Made by a program: the position numbers and the translations under genes. The notes below the pieces were generated by a model. That model was not told where the DNA came from and ran no database searches. It was given only the letters and a program-made list of their open reading frames with translations. DNA of 64,000 nt. Source: Streptomyces sp. NBC_01296 (GTDB taxonomy: Bacteria > Actinomycetota > Actinomycetes > Streptomycetales > Streptomycetaceae). Numbering within the stretch: position 1 is the first letter of the stretch; the number at the start of each line of letters is the position of its first letter. Positions 43,084 through 51,600 of the stretch are shown one piece after another. The stretch lies in the NCBI RefSeq assembly GCF_035984415.1, contig NZ_CP130720.1:1054001-1118000 (forward strand), written 5' to 3'.

Positions 43084-44721
43084 GTGTCCCGTGCCCGTTG
43101 CCCACGACGCCGGAGCGCCCGGTGGTGCGCCGTGTGGTGTGCCTTCCTCCTGCTCGCCGCCGGCGCCGGACCGGCGTCCGCCGTGGCGGGCGCATCCGCC
43201 ACGGACCGGCCCGTCGTGGACACCGACCGGGGGCCGGTACGCGGCACCGCGCACGGCGCGTACCGCACCTTCGAGGGGATCCCGTTCGCGGCTCCTCCGA
43301 CGGGGCCGCTGCGCTGGCGGCTCCCGCAGCCCGCGGCGCGCTGGACCGGCGTACGCGACGCCGGGGTCCCGGGGGCGCGCTGCGTACAACTGCCGCCGGT
43401 GGGACCGGGCGGGCCGAGCGGCTCCGAGGACTGCCTGTACCTCAATGTCACCTCGCCGAACACGTCGGCCTCGTCGGCCTCCGGCGGGCAGCGGCGGCCG
43501 GTCATGGTCTGGTTCCACGGCGGCGGCTTCGTCAACGGGGCCGGGGACCTGTACCAGCCCGAGCGGCTGGCCGTACAGGGCGATGCGGTGGTCGTCACCG
43601 TCAACCACCGGCTCGGAATCTTCGGCTTCTTCGGGCATCCGGCGCTCGGCGGGGCCCCCGACTTCGCCATCGCCGACCAGCAGGCGGCGCTGCGCTGGGT
43701 ACGGGCCAACGCCGCGCGCTTCGGCGGCGACCCGTCCGACGTGACGCTGTTCGGGGAGTCCGCGGGCGGCCTGAGCATCTGCGCCCACCTCACCTCACCG
43801 GCCTCGGGCGGCCTGTTCCAGCGGGCGATCCTGCAGAGCGGCTCGTGCTCCACCACCATGCCGCCCCGCTCGCTGCTGCCCACCCAGGGCCGGTACGAGC
43901 CCTTCGTGCCCGAGCGGCGCACCGTCGCGGCCGGGGTCGCGGCAGCGGCTGCGCTCGGCTGCGACGACCGGCCGGAGCCCGGCGCCGTACTGGACTGCCT
44001 GCGCGGCAGGGACGCGGCGAAGCTCGCGACCCCGGAGCTGATGCAGCAGTTCTCCCTCGTCTCCTACGGCAACCGCCTGCTGCCCGAGGAGCCCCGGCGG
44101 GCCCTGGAGGCCGGCCGCTTCCACCGGGTGCCGGTGATCGAGGGCAGTACCCGGGACGAGATGCGGATCTTCCTGGCGCAGAGCCTGGCGGCGTTCCCCC
44201 TCCCCGACGCGGGTGCCTACCGGGCCCGGGTGGAGCAGTCGTTCGGCGCGGCTGCCGTCCCGGCCGTCGAGGCGCAGTACCCGGTGGCGGCCTACCCGAC
44301 ACCGGCGCTGGCCTGGGCCGCCGTACTGTCCGACGCCTCGTTCACCTGCCCGGCGCTGCGGGACAGCAGGGCGCTGGCCCGGCACGTGCCGACGTACGTG
44401 TACCGGTTCAGCGACCGGGACGCGCCGAACTTCACCGGCCTGCCGGAGGTGGCGGGGTTCCCGTACGGCGCCTCGCACGGCTTCGAACTGCCCTACCTGT
44501 TCACGATGGATGCCGCCCTGACCGCACCGCAGCGCGAGCTGTCGAAGCGGATGACCGGCGACTGGACGGCGTTCGCCCGCACCGGCAGGCCGCCCGCCGC
44601 ATGGCCGCGGTTCGATTCCAACGGATCCGTACGGTCGCTCGCCCCGGGATCGGGCGGGATCCACGTGGTGGACGGGCCTGCGGAGCACCACTGCGCGTTC
44701 TGGGACGCGCAGTGGCCCTGA
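43084..44721 (+). CDS. Secreted type-B carboxylesterase
   Basis: 545 residues from GTG 43084. The signal peptide ends near GPASAVAG. The oxyanion loop is HGGGF (145-149), the nucleophile Ser226 in LFGESAGGLS, and the charge-relay His lies in GASHGFELPYLF. SEDCLYLNV is the family signature. Members hydrolyse carboxylic esters, including para-nitrobenzyl, lipid or xenobiotic esters; the substrate here is unknown. It has Cys pairs expected for an extracellular enzyme. The stop is seven nt from that of the convergent lipoprotein gene. Confidence 0.93.
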   Translation: MSRARCPRRRSARWCAVWCAFLLLAAGAGPASAVAGASATDRPVVDTDRGPVRGTAHGAYRTFEGIPFAAPPTGPLRWRLPQPAARWTGVRDAGVPGARCVQLPPVGPGGPSGSEDCLYLNVTSPNTSASSASGGQRRPVMVWFHGGGFVNGAGDLYQPERLAVQGDAVVVTVNHRLGIFGFFGHPALGGAPDFAIADQQAALRWVRANAARFGGDPSDVTLFGESAGGLSICAHLTSPASGGLFQRAILQSGSCSTTMPPRSLLPTQGRYEPFVPERRTVAAGVAAAAALGCDDRPEPGAVLDCLRGRDAAKLATPELMQQFSLVSYGNRLLPEEPRRALEAGRFHRVPVIEGSTRDEMRIFLAQSLAAFPLPDAGAYRARVEQSFGAAAVPAVEAQYPVAAYPTPALAWAAVLSDASFTCPALRDSRALARHVPTYVYRFSDRDAPNFTGLPEVAGFPYGASHGFELPYLFTMDAALTAPQRELSKRMTGDWTAFARTGRPPAAWPRFDSNGSVRSLAPGSGGIHVVDGPAEHHCAFWDAQWP

Positions 44722-44728
44722 GCTCCAC

Positions 44729-45421
44729 TCACCAGGGCGCGGTGGTGACGACTTCCCCGTCGGGCGTCCGGACGGACACCGTGCCGTGGTCCCCGTACAC
44801 CTGCTGCCGCCACGACACGAACATCTGCGCCACCCGGCGGCCGTCCTCCGCGAGGCCCTTGCCGACGGATCCGGTGGTGAAGGTCACGAGCGCCTCGCCG
44901 GCGTCCCGCCCCTTGCGGACCCGGGCCTCCCTGACGGCCTGCTCGGGCAGGAAGAGGTCCGCTCGGGTGCGCCGCTCGGCGTAGTAGGCGTTGAAGTCCC
45001 GGGTCATGTCGAACCACCCCGCACCGCCGCAGGGTCCGGCGCCGTTGGTGATGTCCCCGTCGGTGGGCGGATTCGGCGCCCCGGTGTCCTGATCGGTGGG
45101 CGGCCCCGCGTAGCTGCCCGTCTCCTGATCCGTGGGCGGACCGGCGTAGCCGCCCGTCTCCTGGTCGGTCGGGGGACCGGCGTAACCACCCGTCTCCTGA
45201 TCCGTCGGCGGACCGGCGTACCCGCCGCCTTGCTCCTCCGTCGGCGGATCCGGCAGACCCGTGCCGCCGCCCGTCGTCCGGTCGAGGCCGCAGGTCTCCT
45301 TCGCCGGCGCGGGCGGCGCGGCGGCCTCCCCGGCGTGCCTCGTGCCACAGGCCGCGAGCGCGGCGCACAGCAGCCCCGCCACTGCCGCCCTCCCGGCCAT
45401 GGACACAGCTGTCCTCGTCAT
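44729..45421 (-). CDS. Lipoprotein with four 12-residue repeats
   Basis: 230 residues from ATG 45421 with GGGGGAGG upstream. The lipobox is AALAAC (Cys25). Residues 66-113 are four copies of GGYAGPPTDQET, the last one altered (GSYAGPPTDQDT), and form a flexible stalk. The C-terminal domain of about 100 residues (WFDMTRDFNAYYAERR, ALVTFTTGSVGKGLAEDGRRVAQMFVSWRQQVYG) is unfamiliar. It is probably surface-displayed. Repeat number is likely variable between strains. Confidence 0.8.
   Translation of the reverse strand: MTRTAVSMAGRAAVAGLLCAALAACGTRHAGEAAAPPAPAKETCGLDRTTGGGTGLPDPPTEEQGGGYAGPPTDQETGGYAGPPTDQETGGYAGPPTDQETGSYAGPPTDQDTGAPNPPTDGDITNGAGPCGGAGWFDMTRDFNAYYAERRTRADLFLPEQAVREARVRKGRDAGEALVTFTTGSVGKGLAEDGRRVAQMFVSWRQQVYGDHGTVSVRTPDGEVVTTAPW
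45083..45226 (-). repeat. Four tandem 36-bp repeats inside the lipoprotein gene
   Basis: Each 36-bp unit encodes one copy of the Gly/Pro/Thr stalk repeat. Units differ mainly at third codon positions, so the array has been kept by selection on protein rather than being a recent duplication. Confidence 0.8.
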
Positions 45422-45498
45422 GGTCCTCCCCCTTTGCCCAGGGAGAGGGGATCGCGCCACCCGCGGTTCCCCGTCCGGGGGGCGGCTATCGTGCCGCC

Positions 45499-46023
45499 AT
45501 GACCGGCCCCGGGCAGCACCCTCTCCTCTTCCTCGACGTCGACGGACCGCTCATCCCGTTCGGGGCCACGCCTGACGAACTGCCGGACGGCTATCCGACG
45601 TACGGGACGCGGCCCGACGCAAACCCCCTCCTCGCCAGGATCGATCCCGCGCTCGGACCCCGTCTGCTGGCGCTGCCGTGCGAACTGGTGTGGGCCACGA
45701 CCTGGATGGACGACGCGAACGAGTGGATCGCGCCGCGCATCGGACTGCCGGATCTGCCGGTGGTGGCGTGGCCGGACCCGTACGAGGAGGAGGGCCATCG
45801 GGAGCGGATCCACTGGAAGACCCGCGCCCTCGTGGACTGCGCCGCGGGCCGCCCGTTCGCCTGGGTCGACGACGAGATCACCGGCGCCGACCGGACCTGG
45901 GTGGCCGCACACCACCCGGGCCGGTCCCTGCTCCACCGCGTGGATCCCCGCTTCGGCCTCACACCCGCGGACTTCGCCACACTCACCGCATGGCTGCGCG
46001 GACCCGCCCACGCCGGACCGTGA
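45499..46023 (+). CDS. HAD-like phosphatase (RNA-repair-associated type)
   Basis: 174 residues. The HAD nucleophile motif is LLFLDVDGPLIPF. ELVWATTWMDDANEWI gives the Thr of motif II, and FAWVDDEITGADRTW the acidic motif IV. This pattern, with TTW and a WVDDE end, matches the HAD domain found in Swiss-army-knife RNA-repair proteins and in many stand-alone actinobacterial proteins. Probably a cytoplasmic nucleotide or nucleic-acid phosphatase. The next gene follows after 83 bp. Confidence 0.82.
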   Translation: MTGPGQHPLLFLDVDGPLIPFGATPDELPDGYPTYGTRPDANPLLARIDPALGPRLLALPCELVWATTWMDDANEWIAPRIGLPDLPVVAWPDPYEEEGHRERIHWKTRALVDCAAGRPFAWVDDEITGADRTWVAAHHPGRSLLHRVDPRFGLTPADFATLTAWLRGPAHAGP

Positions 46024-46106
46024 GCCTGGCCCGGGGCGGGCGAAAGGCTGCAGGATGGGGCGCTGTGCCTCGACGGCGGCACACATCGGCCCCAGGAGGT
46101 CCGGGC

Positions 46107-46499
46107 ATGAAGCCTGTCCCCGCCCTGCCCGCCCAGGTCACCTGGCACGACACGGACACACGCGTCTTCCGCTGGGCGGCCCGGACCGAAGGGCGCTGGT
46201 GGGTCCTGCGGCTCAACGACTTCCCCGAGCACCCCCTCTGCACCTTGTTCATCGACGGACAGGTCATCGGTGACGTGGATGACGTGCCGGACACCTGGCA
46301 GTTGTGGCCCGGCTCCGCGCTTCCCGCCCTGACCGCGTCGGAACGTGTCGAGGTACTCGCCCTCATGACCGGCCTCGGTCCCTACGGAACCGAGGCCGGC
46401 ACCCCGTGCGCAGGCGACTGGTGCACCTGCGGCATCCTCACCGACGCCTACGCCGCCCGGCTCAACGACCCTCCGCGAACCTCGAGGGAATGGCGCTAG
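46107..46499 (+). CDS. Hypothetical protein ending at the MITE
   Basis: 130 residues from ATG 46107 with CCAGGAGG ten nt upstream. No known domain: VTWHDTDTRVFRWAARTEGRWWVLRLNDFPEHPLCTLF is a beta-rich start, and the end has three close Cys (CAGDWCTCG). Its TAG stop is part of the CTAG at the left end of the MITE-like element. The gene could have ended there before the insertion, or its tail could be altered. Function unknown. Confidence 0.75.
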   Translation: MKPVPALPAQVTWHDTDTRVFRWAARTEGRWWVLRLNDFPEHPLCTLFIDGQVIGDVDDVPDTWQLWPGSALPALTASERVEVLALMTGLGPYGTEAGTPCAGDWCTCGILTDAYAARLNDPPRTSREWR

Positions 46500-46699
46500 G
46501 GGGTGTCGTCAAAGTAGCGTCGGCCGCCCGTGAGGGCGGGGCCGGCGGGGTCTGGTGCGTGTGATCGCAAGGCGGAGGAGGGAGGCGACGCTCGCGTCGG
46601 CGACCGACGACAACGCGGCGAGCGCGCGTGCCAGACCCCGCCGGCCTGGGGGCACCTCCCAGCGGTAGCTGGGGGAGGGACTTTGACGACACCCCCTAG
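46496..46699. mobile_element. MITE-like element with perfect 20-bp terminal inverted repeats
   Basis: The ends CTAGGGGGTGTCGTCAAAGT (46496-46515) and its exact complement (46680-46699) bound 204 bp with no transposase. Inside, GGCCGGCGGGGTCTGG (46540-46555) pairs perfectly with 46631-46646, and a further hairpin lies at about 46655-46678. The outer CTAG is probably the duplicated target. TAG within it is the stop codon for both convergent flanking genes, at 46497-46499 and, on the minus strand, 46698-46696. Similar G+C-rich intergenic elements recur in Streptomyces genomes, as I recall. Confidence 0.85.
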
Positions 46700-48621
46700 G
46701 ACCAGGACGCCGCCACCAAGGAGCGTTCCGCCGCGGCCAGGTGGGTGGAGGCGGCGAGCCAGGCCCAGGCGTAGGCGTCGGGTGAGGGGTCCGTCAGGCG
46801 GCCGAAGGAGTCGCGGGGGCGGCGGTCCGCCTCCGCGGCGAGGGCCGTGGCGAGCTCCGCCGCCGCGGTGAAGCCGGCCCGGCGCAGCGGCCCGTACGAG
46901 GTGAGCGGCTCGGCGGTGCGTGCCGCCTCGGCGACGGCGCGCCGGCCGCCCGCGACCCCGGTTTCCAGCAGCCGGCGTACCCGCCACAGCGGTGAGTCGG
47001 CCAGCAGGTCCGGGCCTTCCGCAGCACCGGCGGGAGCGGGGGCCGCGGCCGTCCCCGGCGGGAAGTGGCTGCCCTGGAGCAGGTCGTAGCCGAGGTCGGC
47101 GCGGCCCAGCCACTCCTCGGGCAGGCGCAGGGTGTACTCCGCGCCGGGCACCGGCCCGACGGCGAGCGGGCGCAGGGTGGCGGCGCGGTCCAGGTCGGGC
47201 CGGCCCAGGACGCGGAGCGCCAACCCCGGATGGGCGGCGATACGGCGCAGGTTGGCCGTGTGCGGCAGTTCCGGGTGGGGGTGCGCGGCGCGCAGCCGCA
47301 GCAGGGGCGCGTCCGCCCGTGCCTCGCGGACCAGCAGGTCCTCGCCGGCCGCCCCGACGACGGTGACCTCGCAGCCGAGGAGGGCGGGCGCGGCCCCGTC
47401 CGGGTCGGTGTCCCGGTCGGCGAGCCGGGCCGCCACGACCTCGGCCGCCGGGCGGGCGAAGAGCGCGGCGGCCGGCTCCTCGGTCCACGGGACTCCGCGC
47501 AGCGGGGTCGCCTGGACCCCGCGTCCGGCGCCGAGGCGGCCGTCGGCCGAGACCGTGGCCCCGGCGATACGCAGTCCCCCGCGCGCGAGGCCCGCGTGGT
47601 CGAGGGCGGCTCCGCCGAGAGCCACGGAGGCGGAGCCGGCGCCTCGGGCGCGGGCCAGGCCGCCGGGGCGGACGTCGGAGACCGAGTAGCGGGCGCCGTC
47701 GGGGGCGAGCAGATGGGTGACCACTCCCCCGTAGCCGGTGGCCGACAGGACCGGCTCCCGGCACAGGCCGTACACCCGCAGGCTGCCGCCCGGCTGGTAG
47801 GCGCGGCGTACGGCGGCGGTGAGCGCCGGGCCGGCCGTGCCGGAGGCCAGCAGTCCGGCGGTGTGCAGGAGTTCGCGGAAGGCTCCGGTGAGGTCGCCGA
47901 GCCGGTGGGCGCCGCTGCGCTCCCGGGCGGCGCGCAGGCCCCGTACGACACGCAGGGTGGCGGCCTCGGCCCGGGGCAGCCCGGCGAGGCGCGCGGTGTG
48001 GGCGGCCCGCAGCAGCTCGGCCTGGACCACGGCGCCGCCGGCCGTGACGCCGGCCGCGAGAGCCTCGGCGGCGGCCTGCCAGAGCGCGGCGGCAGCGCCG
48101 AGCTGGGCGGCGGTGAGGGCATCCGGGACCGGTTCGGGCGTGCTCGGCGGAGCGGCGGCCGCAGGCCCCGAGGCGGCTTCGGCCGCTCCGGGACCGGCGG
48201 CGGGCGCAGCCCCCGGCACCGAGCCGGACGCGGGATCAGGCGCGGGAACAGGCTCCGGATCGGGCTCCGGCGGCAGCTGCTCCGCGTCCGCGAGCGGCGC
48301 CGCGCCGAGCACCGCGGCCCGGTGCAGGCAGCGCGGCGCCAGCAGGCAGGTGCAGAGGGCCTGTTCGGCCGCGGTGACCGTACCGGCGGGGCCCGGCCGC
48401 AGGGTGACCAGCGCGTCCTCGCCGAAGCGGACGGCGACGCTCCCGTCGTCCGCCCGGGCGGCGCCCGCGGCGCAGCCCTCGATGGCGGCGTCGAGCTTCT
48501 TGCGCAGCCGGGCGGTGAGGTTCTCGACGGCCTCGGCGAGGACCTCGGGGGCGACGGGCGGAAGGAGCACGGTGTTCACATCGGCGCTCAGCTCGGTATC
48601 GGCGTTCGTCTCGGTACTCAA
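46696..48621 (-). CDS. SWIM zinc-finger protein of the MoxR-VWA operon (YehQ-like)
   Basis: 641 residues. The SWIM motif CxCx(n)CxH is Cys90-Cys92-Cys98-His100 in ALCTCLLAPRCLHRA. An Ala/Pro linker (105-165) leads to a long helical and beta-rich region without known motifs. SWIM fingers bind DNA or protein. The start is an unusual TTG at 48621, giving a TTGA overlap with the VWA gene stop and having GGAG about eight nt upstream, so translation is coupled. It is the last gene of the five-gene operon; its TAG stop lies in the MITE end. The E. coli counterpart by position is YehQ. Confidence 0.85.
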   Translation of the reverse strand: MSTETNADTELSADVNTVLLPPVAPEVLAEAVENLTARLRKKLDAAIEGCAAGAARADDGSVAVRFGEDALVTLRPGPAGTVTAAEQALCTCLLAPRCLHRAAVLGAAPLADAEQLPPEPDPEPVPAPDPASGSVPGAAPAAGPGAAEAASGPAAAAPPSTPEPVPDALTAAQLGAAAALWQAAAEALAAGVTAGGAVVQAELLRAAHTARLAGLPRAEAATLRVVRGLRAARERSGAHRLGDLTGAFRELLHTAGLLASGTAGPALTAAVRRAYQPGGSLRVYGLCREPVLSATGYGGVVTHLLAPDGARYSVSDVRPGGLARARGAGSASVALGGAALDHAGLARGGLRIAGATVSADGRLGAGRGVQATPLRGVPWTEEPAAALFARPAAEVVAARLADRDTDPDGAAPALLGCEVTVVGAAGEDLLVREARADAPLLRLRAAHPHPELPHTANLRRIAAHPGLALRVLGRPDLDRAATLRPLAVGPVPGAEYTLRLPEEWLGRADLGYDLLQGSHFPPGTAAAPAPAGAAEGPDLLADSPLWRVRRLLETGVAGGRRAVAEAARTAEPLTSYGPLRRAGFTAAAELATALAAEADRRPRDSFGRLTDPSPDAYAWAWLAASTHLAAAERSLVAASWS

Positions 48622-51600
48622 CGGGGTTCTCCACGGAGGCGGTCGCCGACCCAGCGGGCGAGGGCGAGCGGGCTGAGGGCGGCCACCGGCATGCCGGCCG
48701 CGACGAGCTGCCGGGCGACGGGGACCGAGTACCGGGGGGCTCCGGCGTCGTCGAGCGCGGCGCAGCCCAGCAGATGAGCTCCGGACGCGGCCAGCGCGCG
48801 GACCTCCCCGAGGAGTCCGCCGATCGGCGCGCCCTCCTCGAAGTCGCTGACCACGACGACGAGGGTGCGGCTCGGCACGGTGATCAGCGAGCGCGCGTGA
48901 GCGAGACCCGCCGCGATGTGCGTACCGCCCCCGACGCGGACCTCCAGGAGCAGCGAGAGCGGGTCCTCGACCCGGTCGGTGAGGTCCACGACCTGCGTGG
49001 AGAAGGCCAGGAAGTGGGTGGACAGGGTGGGTACACCGCCGAGGACGGCGGCGGTGAGGGCCGACCAGATGACCGAGGCCTCCATGGAGCCGGAGACGTC
49101 GACGACGAGGATCAGCCGCCAGTCCGCCTCACGGCCGGCCCGGGTGCTGAACACGGGCCGTTCCGGGACGACGACCACCCGGCCGTCGCCCTGGCGGCGG
49201 GTGTGCGCGAGGTTGGCCCGCAGGGTCCGGGCCAGGTCGAGCCTGCCGCCGGGGCGGCGGGTGGGGCGCGGGGTGGCGAGCCCGGAGAGCGCCGGGCGCA
49301 TCCGGGTGGCGAGCTCCTTGGCGAGTTCGTCGACCAGCCGTCTGACCAGGGGCCGCAGCCGGGCGAGTTGGGCCTCCGGCATGCCGCCGGCCAGCGACAG
49401 GACCGAGCTGAGCAGTTCCACGGAGGGGCGGACGGCCGCCGGGTCGAGCTGGCTCAGCACGTCGGAGCGGCCCGCGTCGGCCGCGTCGGCGAGCACCTCC
49501 TCGCGTACGTCGGCGCCGAAGAGCGATTCGAGCTCCTGCGACCATTCGCGGGCCGTCGGGAACGAGGGCTCCTGGCCGCCGCCGTTGCCGCCGTTGCCCC
49601 GGCCGCCTTCGAGGTCGGTGGCGCCTTCGCCGCGGCCGTTGCCGTACAGCTCGTCGAGGGCGTGGGCGTAGCGGCGGGCGCCGGCGGGAAGCCGGTCGCG
49701 CTGGCGGCCGAGCAGCAGTCGCCAGCGGTCGGCGGGGGCCAGCCGGTGCTCTGCGCGCAGGGGCGCGGGTACGGGCGGTACGGGTACCTCCGGATCGGCG
49801 CCGGGTGCGGGAGCCGGGGTGTCCGCGACCGGCAGCGGAAGGGATTTGAGGGCCGCGGCGCCGGCGGCGTCGGCGGCGGCCCAGAGGGCGAGCAGGGCGG
49901 GCGGCGCGTCGAGGGACAGGTCGATGCGGTCGCCGAGGCGCTCGGTGACGGTGTCCAGCAGCCGGTCGCGGGCGGCCGGGGCGAGTACGTCGAAACCGCC
50001 GCGCAGGGCCGGGAGCCGGTCGAGGAACTCCTGGTCGTCGAGGCCGTCGATCCGGTCGAGGACCGGGGTGAGGGCGGCCGCGGAGGAGTCGAGCAGCGGT
50101 CCGGCGGCGGCCAGGACTCCGCCGAGGCGGCGGGCCAGGGAGCGCCGGCCGTCGGGGGCGGCGGAGCCGTCGATCCATCCGGCGGCGCGCTCGCCGAGAG
50201 CGGCGGCCGGGTCGAGATCGAGGAGGACCCGCACGGCCAGTGCCGCGCCCTGCATCAACGGGGACGCGGTGGCGGTCAGTTCCGCCAGGGCGGTGTCCAT
50301 CCGCAGGCCCAGGTGCAGGGTGGCGGCCCGGTCGGCGAGGGCCACGAGGGCGCGCGCGTCGGCGTGGTCCTCGCTGCCGGCGAGACCGGGCAGGGACCGT
50401 ACCGCGGCTTCGAGCAGCCGGCCGGTGAGCGCGGCCGCGGCGGTGCGGGAGCCGTCGGAGGTACCGGGGAAGTGCCCGCGGGCGAGCCCCTCCAGGAGAT
50501 CCAGCGACGCGAGGAGTTCGGGCAGGGTCGCGGTCTGCGGAAGGATCTCGGCGGCCTCGTCCAGCCGTACGTCGACCAGCTCGGGCAGATCGCACCGCGC
50601 GGCGGCGGCCAGGCCGGTGAGGATCCGTTCCGGGGTCGGACCGCCGTCGGCGGCGGCCCGGCGGGCGGTTTCGCGCAGGGTCCCGGCCGCGGCCTGGGCG
50701 GCGGTGACGCCGCGGACGCCGGCCAGGTCGAGGCGGGCCGGGACGGAAGGCGTCCAGGTCAGCCGCCACTTGGTGCCGAGGGCGGTGCCGTCGCCGGTCG
50801 CGGCCACGTCGAGGGGCTCCCCGTACGAGGCCCCGCAGACGGCCAGCCGCTGGAGCAGGACCTCGCGCCGCCGGTCCAGCGGGGAGCGGAGCGGGTCGAG
50901 GCGGACCTCGCGGGAGGCGGGCTCCTCGGGGCCCGGCAGCCGCAGCTCCGCCAGCTCGGCCTCGACGGAGGGGCCGAGTCCGGAGCGCGGGGCGTGCGGG
51001 GTGGTCCGGCCGCGGCCGGTGCCGACGAGCACGGCTTCCAGCGCGCGGGCCAACGCCCGGCCCCGGCCCAGGGGTTCGCCCTGGCCGAGCACGGTGGTGA
51101 CGGCCTCGAGGAGTTCGCCCCGGCCGGGGGCGGGGAGCCCGCGCAGGACGGCCAGGTCGCAGGCGAGCCGCAGCGTCTCGGCGGCCTCGCCGGTCCCGGC
51201 GGTGTGCCCGGCGCGGCGCAGCTCCCGGCAGATGCCGGTGACGGCTACGGAGGCGGCATCCCGCACCCGCACCGGATCCCCACCGGCCTCGAGCACGGCC
51301 TGCTGCCAGAGCGGATCCCGGATCCCGGCGGGGTACCCGGAGCGGGAGTCGAGCAGGTCGAAGGAGTACGGCACGAACGAGGTGACGGCCCCCTCGCCGG
51401 CGTCCGCCTCGGGCACGGGAGCCGGCCCCGCGGCCACTGCGCGGACGGCCGTGCCCGGGCCACTGCGGGTGACGGAGCCCGCCCCGCGCCCACCACCGGG
51501 CGCCGGCGTGTGCGAGGCGGAAGCGTCCGCCCCGGAACGGGGCACCGGCACCTCGTCCGCTGCCGGGGCGCTGTTCCCCGTACCGGGAGAGGGTTGCGCC

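Noticed and set aside
45083..45226. CRISPR-like array of 36-bp repeats
   Set aside because: There are no spacers; the units are contiguous, in frame and encode a protein stalk.
46530..46871. Small frames inside and across the MITE
   Set aside because: Composition is Arg/Pro/Gly-rich and the frames run through inverted repeats and into the SWIM gene antisense; no ribosome site.
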